Source: Hydrangea macrophylla (lineage: Eukaryota; Streptophyta; Magnoliopsida; Cornales; Hydrangeaceae). Taken from it: DNA of 64,000 nt. Numbering within the stretch: the stretch's first letter is position 1; each line of letters begins with the position of its first letter. Shown here piece after piece: positions 1-11,744 of this stretch. The notes beneath the pieces were generated by a model that saw only the letters and a list, made by a program, of their open reading frames with translations, did no database searches and was not told the DNA's origin. Made by a program: the position numbers and the translations under genes. Location: NCBI GenBank assembly GCA_033977485.1, contig CM066995.1, forward strand, positions 45,319,736-45,383,735. The letters are read 5' to 3'.

Positions 1-569
1 CATTAATGGATTGTTTTGACAATTTATGCCGACCATCATTGGTTTTTAAACCCTAATAATGAAAATTTGCAGAATGGATAATGAAATGGAACCAAATCAA
101 AAAAATGACTCAGACTAAACATCATATGTTGATTTATATACATTTTGAAACATATTTATCACATTTTTAGCGATTATGTATATTCTATAGATAAAGTTTC
201 TCACCCTTTTTTTTTCATTGATGATTTGTGATCGCAGAAATCCCAAGTTCGTCAATGGGCGCTGCAAATCCCCTAGAAATTCCCATGAATAAGTTTTGAG
301 ATTTTCGAAGCATTTAGAGTGAGAAGTTTGGAAAGATGAGATCCTAAACAGGCTTATTTGATGCGAAAATTTTGGTGATAAATTTGGGTTGTATTTTGAA
401 TTCCTAGATTGTCGCATGGATTTGATGTGGTTTAAATGCAGATTTGATGTGGTTTAAATACAAATTGAGGCTCTGAGGATAGTTCTATCCATTTAACTTG
501 TGAGGGGCTATTTATTAAGTTGTGTTTCACTAGGGACATATTTCTAAAAGCAGTTACTATAATGGTCTA
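1..569. other. Unassigned flank without a recognisable gene
   Basis: AT-rich sequence with no convincing coding frame. A 22-bp unit (GATTTGATGTGGTTTAAAT plus a few bases) occurs twice in tandem at about 420-463. I see no domain, RNA gene or LTR end. It is the flank into which the Copia-1 element inserted. Confidence 0.5.
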
Positions 570-697
570 TGTTAGAATATTAGCTTAGTGCTAGTGTTAT
601 TATTGTAATCTTTTCTTTTTGCTAAATAGTATGTATATGTATGTTGGCTAAACCTAATGGTTAAGCCTTCTCTTTCTCTCTAATTATTCTCTTAACA
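570..697 (+). repeat. Short 5' LTR of Copia-1
   Basis: 128 bp starting TGTTAGAATATT and ending CTCTTAACA, with the TG...CA ends and short terminal inverted repeat of an LTR. The primer binding site follows immediately. Short LTRs are usual for some plant Copia lineages. The partner LTR is not visible, so the left boundary rests on the ends alone. Confidence 0.7.
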
Positions 698-710
698 TGG
701 TATTAGAGCC
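698..710 (+). other. Primer binding site, initiator tRNA-Met
   Basis: TGGTATTAGAGCC directly abuts the LTR. It matches the plant Copia consensus TGGTATCAGAGC, the complement of the 3' end of initiator tRNA-Met, with one mismatch. Minus-strand DNA synthesis would start here. Confidence 0.85.
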
Positions 711-1281
711 TACACCAATGGAGACTCACAAATCCTAACCACCACCTCTCTGCACCACCACCACAGCCAACCATCATCACAGTCGAGACCCTACCAACCA
801 AACACAAACCCTTCGCAAACCCCATCACCACTGTCACAAACCCCCACCACCACTATCGCAACCCCCATCACCACTGTCATACATCACCATCCCGACCAAT
901 CCACGCCGGAAACCCATCGCACCCCTCATCTACTCTAACTGAACCCCACACAACACCCATGCACTGATATTCAACCTTCTCTACCCCAAACCACTCCATT
1001 GCAACCCTCTCTACTCTAGCCGAAACCCATATGCACCACTGGATTTGATTTTTTTTTTTTAGTTCTTTTCTCCTTATACCCTAACAATAGACATTTTTTC
1101 ACATTAATTGCCAGGTGATTAGGTCAGTTTGATTGGTGTTTTCTTCGTTTGTGTTGTCTTGGTCCATCAATGGACCTAATTGGTTAGTTCAAGTTATGTT
1201 TATTATGTTGATGTTGATTCTAGCTTCTTGTTTTTCATCGGTTTATCAGTATTAAGACTCCCATTGTCCATTGACTTCATT

Positions 1282-2332
1282 ATGTCTGATTCGACCAAGA
1301 CCTCATCTGACGTTGTCCATATGCAAATCACCACCACTAAATTGAATGGGTCCAACTACTTGTTATGGGCTCAGGCTATCAAGGTTGCTCTTGGTGGTCG
1401 AAAGAAACTCAAGTATATTATGTTTGATCCCCCCTCCACAGATAGTAAAGAGTATGAAGATTGGGTTTCTGAAAATTATATTGTTATGTCTTGGTTGTGG
1501 AACAGTATGGAGTCGTCTATTTCTTCAAACGTGATGTTTTTATCTTCAGCCAAAGCAATCTGGGAGTCTATTCATGAGATGTTTTCAATGGATCAGAATG
1601 TTTCCCGTGTCTACGATGTTTATCAAAGTTTGTTCCTTATTCAATAGAATGACAAGCCAATTAGTGAGTACTATAGTTCATTCCAGGGTTTATTAGATGA
1701 GTTGACCCACTACCACCCGATTACCAATGATGTGGATGTGATTACGAAACAACGGGAGGAATTTTTATGTTTCTAAATTTCTTGCAGGGTTGAATCCTTC
1801 TCTTCAGTCTATTAAGTCCCCAATTTTGGCGGGGGATGACAACTTTTCCTCGTTGAGTAATGTGTATTCTCGCATCCTTCGGGTCACTACTGAGTCTTCT
1901 TCCATTTTTGAGTCATCAAGAAAAGATAATTCTGCTTTAGTTACATTTATCGGACATCAAGGGGGCTTTCATGGCCGAGGCAACTTTCCTCCTAATAATC
2001 GTGGTGGTCGTGGTTTTAATAATCGAGGACGAGGGGGTAATTCAAATCGTGGCCGTGGTTTTGGTAGAGGTCGGGGAAGGACTGGCTTTCTTCATTGCAC
2101 CCATTATAGGGGTGACAATCACACAGTTGATCGATGTTATGATCTTTATGGTAAGCCCTGGGAAAATAATCTAGCTTTGTTCACTTCTGATGTTTCTTCT
2201 GACCGTCACAAGGAAGTTAGTGCTCCCACTCCGCTAGCCGTTGCTTTTTCTAGTACTCCAACTGCACCCGCTGCTGCATCTTCTAGTGAGTCTATCACTC
2301 TTTCTTGGGAGGAGTACAATGCCTTAGTCTAA
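1282..2332 (+). pseudogene. Copia-1 gag (broken)
   Basis: The capsid protein of Copia-1. The open frame extends upstream to 1180, but the likely gag start is the ATG at 1282, shortly before the conserved LNGSNYLLWAQAI motif typical of plant Copia gag (UBN2 type). A TAG at about 1645-1647 ends the first part. The frame shifts near 1765 and continues at 1790 through a Gly/Arg-rich tract (RGRGGNSNRGRGFGRGRGR). The zinc knuckle reads CTHYRGDNHTVDRC: the expected second Cys is Tyr, so nucleic-acid binding would be impaired. The C-terminus is Ala/Pro/Ser-rich. It is clearly a pseudogene. Confidence 0.8.
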
Positions 2333-2487
2333 CAATAGCAACAGTAGTTCTCAGATGATTCCACTGGTTTTGCTAAGTCAGGTAATATTGCTTGTTTTTC
2401 TTCATCTGCTCCTTCCCCATGGGGCATCAACTCTGAAGCTTCGGTCCATACGACAGGTAAATCCAATGTATTTTCACAAATGACTAA

Positions 2488-3395
2488 TGCACCTACATAG
2501 TACTTAGTTGTTTTAGCCGATGGTAGGTCTTGTCCCATTCTTGGTACTGGCACTGTTTATCCTACTACATCTCTTCCATTGTCGTCTGTAAATTATGTTC
2601 CTCAATTTTTCTTTAGTCTCTTATCAGTTAGTCAACTCACTAAATCTCTAAATTGTTCTGTAACCTTTTATGCCTCTCATTGTGTTTTTTCAGGATCTCA
2701 GCTCGAAGAAGATGATTGGTGGAGGTCGTGAGTGGGATGGCCTTTATTACCTTGAACAACATCCATCTGCAAATAATTCTGCCACTTTACACGCAGTTGT
2801 TTCACCTCATCAGTGGCACTGTCGGCTTGGTCATCCGTCATTACAGTCATTGACGCTTGTTTTTCCTTCTTTTAGGTCTATGAATAAATTAGAGTGTGAG
2901 GCTTGCCAATTAGGTAAGCACCATCGAGTGTCTTTTCCTTTACGTCAAAATAACCGTCGGGCCACTCCTTTTGAGTTGGTTCATTCCGATGTTTGGGGTC
3001 CTTCTAGACATAAGAGTATGTTAGGTTTTTCTTATTTTGTGTCTTTTGTGGATGATTGTTCAAAAATGTCCTGGATTTTTTTAATGAAAGAACGTTCTGA
3101 TATTTTTTCTATTTTTTAATTATTTCATAAGGAAGTTATGACTCAATTTGGTTGTACAATTCGGGTTTTACAATCTGATAATGCTTTAGAATATGTTAAA
3201 GGAGCTCTTCAATCTTCTTGTGATTCTCAGGGGATAATTCATCAATCCTCTTGTGGTTATACACCACAACAGAATGGTGTCGCTGAACGTAAAAATCGAC
3301 ATTTTCTTGAGGTTGCACGCACTATTATGATGCATATGCATGTTCTTAAATAGTTTTGGGGGGATGCGGTTCTCATTGCATGTCATCTTATAAAT
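2488..3395 (+). pseudogene. Copia-1 protease remnant and integrase (broken)
   Basis: A degraded protease region is followed at 2670 by the GAG-pre-integrase zinc motif (HWCRLGHPS-like His-His and CEACQLGKHH Cys-Cys). The integrase core follows: first Asp in VHSDVWGP, second Asp in QSDNALEY, and Glu in GVAERKNR. All three catalytic residues are still visible, but in-frame stops at about 3117-3119 and 3351-3353 interrupt the frame. The reading then continues into the integrase C-terminus and RT in the next entry. Confidence 0.8.
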
Positions 3396-3398
3396 CGT

Positions 3399-4597
3399 AT
3401 GCCCTCATCTATTCTACGTGGTGGCATACCTCATTCTGTTTTATATCCTGATAAATCATTGTTTTCCTTGCCACCACGTGTGTTTGGTTGTGTTGCATTT
3501 GTTCATGTGCTTACCCCATGTCATGATAAATTGGATCCTCATGCTACCAAATGCATTTTTATGAGATATTCCCGCACACAAAAAGGATATAAATGTTGGA
3601 ATCCTCAAAGTCGTAAGTATGTGGTTAGTGCTGATGTTACATTCTTTGAAGGAACATCTTTTTTCTCGGCCTCCGGTGCTTCATTGGAAGTTGATCTCAT
3701 TGCTCCATCCCACCCCATTCCCTTACCTATTCCCCCTCCTAGTTCTCGCCTCTTGCAGGTGTATCGCCGTCGTGAGAAGCCATTAAGTACTGATATTCTG
3801 CCTGATCCTCCTCCTCCATCATCAACTTTAGCAGAGGTTCATCCATCTCTTGATCTCCCCATTGCACTTAGAAAAGGTACTCGTTCTTGCACTCAACATC
3901 CCATTGATCAGGTTGTGTCCTATTCTAATTTGTCTTTGTCCCTTCGTTCGTTTGTTACTGCTTTATCTTCTATTTCTGTTCCTCAGTCTCCTACTCAGGC
4001 ATTGTCTTCTCCGGGCTGGAAGAGTGCTATGATTGAAGAAATGATGGCATTGTCCACGAATGGTACGTGGGAGTTAACTGACCTTCCTTCTGGGAAACAT
4101 GTTGTGGGTTGTCATTGGGTTTACGTGGTTAAGTATCATCTTGATGGTACTGTTGAACGATTGAAAGCTCGTCTGGTGGCAAAGGGGTACACTCAAACCT
4201 TTGGTGTTGATTATTTTGAGACTTTTACTCCTGTGGCTCGTCTTAATCTGTTCGTATTTTATTATTTGTCGCTATCACTAAAGACTGGCCTCTTTATCAA
4301 CTTGATATCAAAAATATTTTCTTCATTGTGATCTTCACGAGGAGGTATACATGGAGCAACCTCCTGGGTATGTTGCTCAGGGGGAGTCCCACAAGTTATG
4401 TAAGTTGAAGAAAGCTATTTACAGTCTTAAACAGTCTCCGAGGACCTAGTTTGACAAGTTTAGTTAAGTTGCGAGCACGTATGGGTTGAAAAGATGCACT
4501 TCTGATCATTCAGATTTTGTGAGACATCGTGAGAAAGGTACGATTGCTCTAGTAGTCAATGTTGATGACATAGTAATTACTGGCAATGATAGCGATG
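3399..4597 (+). pseudogene. Copia-1 integrase C-terminus and reverse transcriptase (broken, truncated)
   Basis: Starts within the integrase C-terminal region (VFGCVAFVHV, typical of Copia) and a Pro-rich linker. The RT domain (RVT_2) begins near 4010 with GTWELTDLP and continues with RLKARLVAKGYTQ. The frame shifts near 4310. The rest (YMEQPPGY-type and LKQSPRT segments, then VVNVDDIVITGND) carries extra stops. The active-site Tyr of YVDD is Asn (NVDD). The protein ends at the junction with the Copia-2 LTR, so the last part of RT and all of RNase H are missing. Confidence 0.8.
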
Positions 4598-4953
4598 ATG
4601 GAAAAACCGGATTAAGTTAAAGGTTTAAACGTGCAGCGAAAAAGTCAAGTTATAAAAACTTAATGGTATCCCAGGATCTACTACTCGTTAATTCCATAGA
4701 TGCGCAAAAGAGGGGACAAGAGTTATACCTTAGTGTCTTGAACCCAATTCTGATTTTCTTCTTCTTCCTTGGTGATGCAGTAGCCTCCACTAGGTTATCT
4801 TCACCCTTATGTCTCCTGCGGATGCTTGTCGGAGAGACTAGAGATGGTGGGATCTCTAATAGAGAGGAAAAAGAAGGTTTGGGGCTCTAAAAATAGTTTC
4901 TACAGCTTCTGACGTTCTAAAATGACGAACTACTTTTCTAGAACGCAGCTGCC

Positions 4954-4963
4954 CTATTTATAG
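4954..4963 (-). promoter_or_regulatory. TATA box in the Copia-2 LTR
   Basis: Minus strand CTATAAATAG. It lies about 20 bp downstream (in the direction of transcription) of the TCGATCGA palindrome cluster and inside the LTR, where a Copia promoter is expected. Confidence 0.6.
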
Positions 4964-4983
4964 ATTTCCAGAACCGACCTAGA

Positions 4984-5080
4984 CTTCGAGCGATCGAAGA
5001 TCTTTGATCGATCGAACCATTATCAATCGATCGAGACTGCCAAGACTTCAATCGATCGAACATACTTCAATCGATTGAAC
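4984..5080 (-). repeat. TCGATCGA palindrome cluster in the Copia-2 LTR
   Basis: Five closely spaced variants of the palindrome TTCGATCGATCGAA/CAATCGATTG in about 97 bp, immediately upstream of the TATA box. A chance cluster of CG-containing palindromes in AT-rich DNA is very unlikely. A regulatory role is inferred. Confidence 0.7.
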
Positions 5081-6087
5081 TTGTCTTGACAACTTCCTCA
5101 TGTGTCTTTCCAAGTATCCTGGCGGAGCTAAGAGTGGGACCTCCTAGGCTCTTTATTGTTGGCTCAGACCAGTTTGTTAATTACCGTGACCAAACTCTTT
5201 GATCAGCAAACTAACTAACTGGTCAGTTAACGTTTACTCCACTATAAAACGATAACTGAACTCCAACGCAAAAGAACATATCCGAAGCGATAACTAGACT
5301 AGTATGTTGTACTAATGTCCCTCTACCTTCAGCATTCGTAATCATATTCAGGTAGTCGGATAACTGTTACTGTCAACCTGAATCATGATTACTTCTTGTA
5401 TTCCTTGAGTCCCATTCACCTCTCATGATTACCAAACATGTTGATAACTCTTATCAACAAGACTGCAGTACTCAGTAATCGACTTGGTGACATTCTCAAG
5501 GGAATACTTACTCTGAAACAGAGGGTAGATTCTGTCTTGACAATATATGTTCACAACCCTATGAATATGACATACCCAAGATACCTAGGTGTTGATCTTC
5601 TATAGACCTCACTGATTGGTAAGTCAAAACAGCCATATCCACAGTCTGTGTTCATAATCATCTCAAGATTAAGAACACGTACCTTATACAAGTTATGAGT
5701 TCCTATCGACTGATTGACAGTCTTGAGTGTCAATAGGAAAGCTCAGGTCCGTCAATGCACTATAAGCACTAGCATGTTAACTAAGAGTTAAACTCTAGTG
5801 ATTGAGATTAATCACTCCATCCAATGGTAGTTAATCATGCTACATTGTAAACCTGATGAGATATCCAGTCTCATCATCCACTGTGACACATTCTAAGTAA
5901 CAAAGAATAGTAATTCGTATCTCACTTGTATGTATCTCATACATACACGAATTACTTACTATGATACTTAAGGATAACAATCATCTCTTGAAAGAAACAT
6001 ACATAACTAAATGTAAAGCTGATATCCATATATTAAAATGTCAATGTCTCATACATAAAGTAATGGTTTGAGGGCACAAACCCAACA

Positions 6088-6100
6088 AACTCCCACTTGC
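6088..6100 (-). other. Polypurine tract of Copia-2
   Basis: The minus-strand sequence GCAAGTGGGAGTT sits directly 5' of the 3' LTR. This is the standard plus-strand priming site position and composition for Copia elements. Confidence 0.65.
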
Positions 6101-6102
6101 AC

Positions 6103-6600
6103 TCATAACCATTCAGAACTACATCTAAGACCTAGACTATCTAGATGACGATCAAAGACCTTCTGTGGCAAGGCCTTTATAAACAGATCAGCAAGATTGT
6201 CAGCGGTGGCAATCTTGGTGACAGTCACATCTCCACGTTGAACAATATCTCGGATAAGATGATATTTCCGCTCTACGTGCTTTCCCTTCCCGTGGTTCCT
6301 TGGCTCCTTGGGCTGAGCCACTGCCCCACTATTATCACAGTAAAGCTAATAGGTGACAATGACGCTGGTACCACCTCGAGCTCCGTAAGGAACTTCTTGA
6401 GCTAAATAGCTTCCTTTGTGGCTTCACAAGCAGCCACATACTCAGCTTCTGCAGTTGAGTCTGTAATGTACTTCTGCTTAATGCTCCTCCAACTAACAGC
6501 ACCACCTCCCAAGGTAAAGAGATGTCCGGATGTTGACTTCCTCGAATCTTTATCTGACATAAAGTCTAAGTCAGTATATCCTTACTGGAATTAACTTACT
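6103..6600 (-). pseudogene. Copia-2 RNase H (broken)
   Basis: The RNase H end of pol. In the shifted frame after RT one can read the Asp-containing start, SWRSIKQ-type and AEAEYVA-type segments, then LLCDNSGAV and the C-terminal part starting MAQPKEPRNHGK and ending RCSSEWL. At least one frameshift near 6575 and a stop near 6402 separate it from RT. The family cleaves the RNA of RNA:DNA hybrids during reverse transcription. Confidence 0.7.
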
Positions 6601-7620
6601 ATCGCCGTACATAATCATGTAATCTTTAGTCCTTCTCAAGTACTTAAGAATGTGCTTAACGGCTATCCAGTGCTCTGGACCTGGATTCGATTGATATCTG
6701 CTAACCATGCCAACGGAAAAACAGATATTTGGTCTAGTGCATAACATTGCATACATGAGACTTCCAACTGACGAAGCATATGGAATTCCTGCCATGCGAT
6801 TCCTCTCCTCCTGTGTCTTAGGACACTGGTCCTTGGAGAACGCTAAACCATGCCTGAAAGGTAACAAACCTTTCTTCGAATTATCCATTGAAAACCTAGT
6901 TAACACTTTATCGATATAACCAGCTTGAGATAATCCCATTATCTTTTGCTTGTGATCCCGAAAGAGCTTTATCCCTAGAATATAGCTCGCCTCTCCTAGA
7001 TCCTTCATATCGAAAGTACTAGCTAGCCAAACCTTGACCGTTGATAATGCCGCTACATCATTTCCAATGAGTAGAATGTCGTCAACATAAAGCACAAGAA
7101 AAGCCACCACTTTTCCTTCACACTTCTTGTATACACAAGGTTCATCCAGATTTTGTATAAAACCAAACGACTTGACCGCTTGGTCAAATTGGATGTTCGA
7201 ACTTCTAGATGCCTGCTTAAGCCCATAAATGGACTTTTGCAACTTGCATACCAAGTTACCTTTTCGACCAGCTATGAACCCTTCTGGTTGTTGCATATAG
7301 ATGTCCTCCTCAAGATTGCCATTCAAGAATGCAGTCTTGACGTCCATCTGCCAGATCTCATAATCTAGGCATGCAGCAATGGATAGGAGTATCCTGATGG
7401 ACTTGAGCATGGCCACCGGCGAGAAGGTTTCCTCATAGTCAATGCCCTCCCTCTGAGTATAACCTTTCGCTACAAGCCTAGCCTTATAGGTCTCAACCTT
7501 TCCATCAGATGCTCTTTTCCTCTTGTAGACCCACTTACAACCAATGAGTTTAATATTGGCTGGAAGTTCTACAAGATCCCAGACCTGATAAGAATCCATA
7601 GATTCTAATTCAGCCTTCAT
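6571..7620 (-). pseudogene. Copia-2 reverse transcriptase
   Basis: A 349-codon open segment covering the RVT_2 domain. It begins MDSYQVWDLVELP, continues with LIGCKWVYKRKR and ARLVAKGYTQREGIDYEETFSPVA (written in pieces), and has the active site LVLYVDDILLIGND with YVDD intact, then DLGEASYILGI and the LMYAMLCTRPN region. It lies just after the integrase segment, separated by one in-frame stop codon around 7627. The polymerase residues look functional, but the polyprotein as a whole is interrupted on both sides. Confidence 0.85.
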
Positions 7621-7629
7621 AGCTTTAAC

Positions 7630-8587
7630 CTAATGATCTGAATCAACATCAGCCATTGCCTCTTCATATGTGGCAGGATCAGATTCAGATTCTATGGAGA
7701 CAGCTTCAAAAACTTCTCCTAAGAACATGTATCTTTCAGGCTGGCTGATAATCCTCCCACTACGACGAGGTACCGGTGCGAAAATGGGTGAAGAAGTGGT
7801 ATTTTCTTGATTTACATCGTTATTAACTGCGGGTTGGACTGAGGGCTCTCCTTCTATTTCTCTCAGATCTATCCTTCCCTTAGGTTTATGGTTCAAGATA
7901 TAATCATCCTCTAAGAAAACAGCATTTGTACTAACAAACACTTTCTGTTCTCTTGGATCATAAAAATACCATCCATAAGTACCCTTTGGATACCCTACAA
8001 AATAACATACTTCTGATCTAGAATCCAACTTGCTCATCTTTCCTTTCAGCATATGTGTCGGACACCCCCATATCCGGAGATGTTGCAAAGAAGGCTTGCG
8101 CCCAATCCACATCTCCCGTGGTGTCCTGGGAATAGATTTGCTTGGTACTAGATTTAGTATGTATGCAGCGGTTTCCAAAGCATAACCCCAAAGGAATAAT
8201 GGCAACTCTGAATAACTCATCATTGACCTAGTCATGTCTAAAAGAGTCCGGTTCCTTCTCTCCGCTACACCATTCTGCTGAGGCGTGCCAGGTGCAGTCA
8301 ACTGTGACAGAATCTCATTGTGTATGAGGTGATCAATAAACTCATTAGAGAGGTACTCGCCACCTCGATCAGATCGAATGGCCTTGAAATGTGAGCCCAA
8401 TTGCTTCTCCACTTCAGCCCTAAACTCTTTGAACTTTTCAAAGGCTTCAGACTTGTGCTGCATTAGGTACACATATCCATACCTAGAGTGGTCATCGGTA
8501 AATGTTATGAAATACTCATACCACCCCTTGCTCTAATATTTATTGGTCCACACACATCAGTATGAACTAATTCCTACATGCATTGGT
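7630..8587 (-). pseudogene. Copia-2 integrase
   Basis: The integrase core reads, in order, VHTDVCGP (first Asp, in the segment before 8527, frame disturbed), [10 protein letters not shown] (second Asp) and GVAERRNR (Glu). The C-terminal part has RIWGCPTHM and [15 protein letters not shown] stop and a frameshift at about 8520-8590 separate this from the gag-protease frame. The protein would insert the cDNA into host chromosomes. Confidence 0.85.
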
Positions 8588-10090
8588 TCAATTGCCCTTT
8601 GCAGGAAAGGGCCTTTTGGTCATCTTACCCTCTAAACAAGACTCACAGACTTCCATTGGTTCGAGAACCAAATCGCCTAAGACCCCTTCTTTGACTAGTC
8701 TGCCAATCCTATTTAGATTGATATGGCCAAGCCTCATATGCCAAAGCCTTGTTGGATTAGTGGAAGGTTCTTTTCTTTTAGATGGTATAGTTACCATTGA
8801 GTTATTAAGTTCCAAGCAAGAATCTTTAGAAATATTGGGAGTGATCACATACAAACCATTTGATTTAACACCAGAACATATGAAAGAACTATTTCTTTTA
8901 ATAACAACTTCAGTTCCAAAATGAAAAGAATAACCATTATTCGATAAATTAGAAACTGAAATTAAATTACGTCTCATTGAAGGGACGTAAAGTACATCTA
9001 ATAAAATCAAAACTTTATTGTCTAGAAATTCTAAAACTACGACTCCTATAGCAACCGCAGAAACGGTTGCACTAGAACCTAGAGTAAGTATGATTTCTCC
9101 ATCACTGCACCTCCTGGCTGATCTGAACCCCTGCAATGAATTACAGATATGGTTAGTCGCACCAGAATCAATGCACCAAGTGTTTGAAGTATCCGTAATA
9201 AAACTTACTTCAATCATATATGATTCAATCATACCTTGAACTCTTGTAGCTAAGAATTCTGGACAGTTCCTCTTCCAGTGGCCCTTCTCACCGCATTGGA
9301 AACACTTTCCTTTGCCTTGGCCACCTACCTTCCCTTTGCCCTTACCTTTTCCTTTAGATTTTGCAATCTTAGGGACCGGTCCAACACTTGGACCACCAGT
9401 GCCAGCCTTCTTCTTCCCTTTCTTTCCTTTCAGTGTAGATCGGGAAGAGGAAGCGCTTTTCTCAACGTTCAAGACATTGACCCCAGGTTTGATCACCCAT
9501 TCCGCTGCCAAAAGAGAACTAATCAATTCACTCATTGAAAAATTCATTTGATTCATATTATAGTTAAGTTTAAATTGAGCGAATGAAGGCGACAGCGAAT
9601 TGAGGATCATATCAACTTGGGTCTGTGCATCGATGTTGGCACCTAGGGTCTCCAGCTCGTTTAAATAACCAATCATTTTTAAAACATGTTCCTTGACTGG
9701 AGTCCCTTCCGACATCTTTGCACTCATTATCTTTTGCATGGCTACCTGTCTAGCAGGTCTGCCATGCTCCCCGAACATCTTTTTTAGGGATATGATAATG
9801 TCACTGGCAGAGTCATTCGATTGGAATTGGTGTTGCAACACACCAGCCATTGAGGCCAGAATATAGCAACGAGCCATTCCATTCGACTTCTTACATTTGT
9901 CGAACTCGCGTCTGGCAGCTGCCTAAGCATTTGCCGCGGGTTCTTCGGGGCATGGGGTGGTAAGGATATATATGTGATCCTCCGCAGTTAATACAATGTC
10001 AAGGTTTTGTTTCCATTCAGTGTAGTTATTTCCAGTTAACTTGTTTTGAGTGAGTATGGTGGCAAGTGGACTAAATGTAGATCCAGACAT
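8588..10090 (-). pseudogene. Copia-2 gag and protease
   Basis: The start is the ATG at 10090, which opens MSGSTFSPLATILTQNKLTG, a usual plant Copia gag start. A TAG at 9923-9925 (in place of a Gln codon) breaks the frame, which then runs 9877-8588 without interruption. It shows the gag helical domain, a Lys/Gly-rich linker, the zinc knuckle CFQCGEKGHWKRNC (intact C-X2-C-X4-H-X4-C), the protease active site CIDSGATNHIC (DSGA), and the GAG-pre-integrase motif WHMRLGHIN ... CESCLEGK. The capsid forms the virus-like particle and the protease matures the polyprotein. Confidence 0.85.
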
Positions 10091-11270
10091 TATGATTTAC
10101 TGTAAAAATAAAAAAAAAAACAAAGTAAATATGAATATCAGATTTGACAGTTTGAAATAAAAGAATCCTTGAAACTCTTATTTTAAAACAAAGTCGCCGG
10201 AATATCGAAATGAAAGAATAAAGCCTCTGTGTGGTGGTCAATGTTCGATCTTTCGATTAATCATGACTTGTTCGCTATGCAACTCTTGCAAAACAAGTTA
10301 TGACTCCCGAACCTATTTGATCTCTAAGCTTCTGAATAATGCCCCGTGTGGGATCCCTTATCCATAGTTTAGCTAGTGTGTACCATTAACTAGGATCCAA
10401 TCACAACCGTCTCAAGTAGCGCCTCCGTGTGGTGGTCACCCTCTAACACGTCTGATTGATTCTATCAAAGAAAGTTCACATCTAGTAACCAATGAGTAAT
10501 GCACCCTCCGTATGGAATGATCACCCATGACGAGGTGACACAGAATGCACCACTCATCTTACAGTGAACCGTTAATGGAAGATCGTGGGTGTTTATTAAT
10601 AAGACCCTCTCCTACTAGATTTAGAAATTAAGGATTTTGCTTTTAAAAATGTTTCCACACATTACCCATAAACATCCAATGTTTACTAATGCGTTGAAAT
10701 GGTTTTTGAATTTTATTTTAGAAAGCTTGCTTTACGTGCATGCAAGTAGTAACAATATAATTAAATGCCAATCACAAACCAAGCACATAAAACAAAAAAC
10801 TAAAATTGAAAATAAAGACATCCAAACAATGCCATTATCTCCCATGACTCTATCTCCATAGAACCTCCTTTTGGTTTGATCGCCTCCAGCTCCATCTTCA
10901 CGGACAACGGCTCCTTGCTCCATCTTCATGGATTTTCTAATTCTATTACATTTGTCCTATGCTTCTTTCGAAGCTTACAATTTATCTAGAAGTAGAAATA
11001 GCAACAACATAATACAATAAAAGGCTAGGGAAACCGGTGCGACTTTCCTTTTCGTAGGATTGAAGTCGCAGCGCCCTTTACATATGCCTTAAAACCAAAC
11101 TAAACTTAAATTACAACATGCACCAATCTCAAACAATTTAAATACAAAATATTCAAATGACTTGGTGCCATGGGAGATAGCGACTAATCTAGCTGCAAAA
11201 GGGTTAGTCGTACACGCATCCATACATACATAACAAATATATGTAACTATTGGAACACTTAATTGATTCA
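10091..11270 (-). other. Leader or flank upstream of Copia-2 gag
   Basis: About 1.2 kb without a convincing gene. A motif like CCTCCGTGTGGTGGTCA recurs four times (about 10222, 10341, 10421 and 10501). I found no primer binding site and no copy of the left LTR. It may be a long 5' leader of Copia-2 or of an element that recombined with it. Confidence 0.4.
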
Positions 11271-11274
11271 CACA

Positions 11275-11282
11275 GTATATAA
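11275..11282 (-). promoter_or_regulatory. Candidate TATA box right of Copia-2
   Basis: Minus strand TTTATATACT, about 60 bp downstream (minus strand) of a large TCGATCGA cluster. It repeats the cluster-then-TATA order seen in the Copia-2 LTR, so it could be the promoter of a diverged 5' LTR. No transcript evidence. Confidence 0.4.
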
Positions 11283-11337
11283 ACTCTTTACATACTGAAT
11301 TAGAACTTAAAACAACATCTTACTTCTCTGTCACAGT

Positions 11338-11680
11338 TCGATCAATCGAAGACCGTTTGATCGCTCGAACCTTCGATCGCTTGAACACTGTTCAATTGCT
11401 TGAACAGTCTGTTTCACATAATGATTTGAAAATTTTACAGAATATTTTAAAATTAAAGTATTTAATTTCAAAAATACTTTAAAATGTGAAACAGAGAACC
11501 TGACAAATAATCTGTCTCGATCGATCTAACTCTATTCTATCGATCGAACACCAGAAGGTTTCGATCGATCGAAACCTGTTCGATCACTTGAGTACAGAGA
11601 ATGTTCGATCGCTTGAGTACAGAGAATCTTCGATCGCTTGAGTACAGAGAATGTTCGATCGATCGAAACATGTTCGATCG
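11338..11680 (-). repeat. TCGATCGA palindrome cluster
   Basis: About ten exact or near-exact TTCGATCGATCGAA / TTCGATCGCTTGAA variants in two groups (11338-11410 and 11516-11680), including a triplication of a unit around GAGTACAGAGAAT. It resembles the clusters of the Copia-2 LTR and segment E. Confidence 0.7.
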
Positions 11681-11744
11681 ATCGAACCCGCCTTGCATCC
11701 TATGCAATCACAGATTTGTACTCTACTGCGATGACACTGCAGAA

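Larger units (their letters stand above)
570..4597 (+). mobile_element. Copia-1: truncated Ty1/Copia retrotransposon
   Basis: The order is a short LTR, initiator-Met primer site, leader, gag, protease, integrase and reverse transcriptase, which is the Copia order (integrase before RT). The element stops abruptly just after the RT active-site region, where the LTR of the minus-strand Copia-2 element begins. RNase H and the 3' LTR are not in the window. Several stops and frameshifts show it is dead. The leader at 711-1281 is CACCA/CCATCAC-rich and has no gene. Confidence 0.85.
4596..6087 (-). repeat. 3' LTR of Copia-2
   Basis: On the minus strand it begins TGTTGGGTTTGTGCCC at 6087, directly after the polypurine tract, and ends near 4596-4599 in a CA dinucleotide (GGTTTTTCCATCA). 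It is about 1.5 kb. It contains a TATA box and a palindrome cluster (separate entries). The exact left end could be 4596 or 4599. Confidence 0.7.
4596..10100 (-). mobile_element. Copia-2: minus-strand Ty1/Copia retrotransposon
   Basis: Read right to left: gag, protease, integrase, RT, RNase H, polypurine tract, 3' LTR. The left boundary abuts the broken RT of Copia-1, so Copia-2 probably inserted into it. I found no copy of the left LTR on the right side and no TGGTATCAGAGC primer site, so the 5' end is deleted, replaced or too diverged to see. The coding frame has a handful of stops and shifts and is more intact than that of Copia-1. Confidence 0.8.

Noticed and set aside
115..417. 100-codon minus-strand frame
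   Set aside because: No domain, no conservation clue and ordinary composition for AT-rich noncoding DNA.
4984..5080. Regularly repeated palindromes as a possible CRISPR array
   Set aside because: Spacing is irregular, the repeats are only 10-14 bp, there are no unique equal-length spacers and no cas genes, and the DNA is plant.
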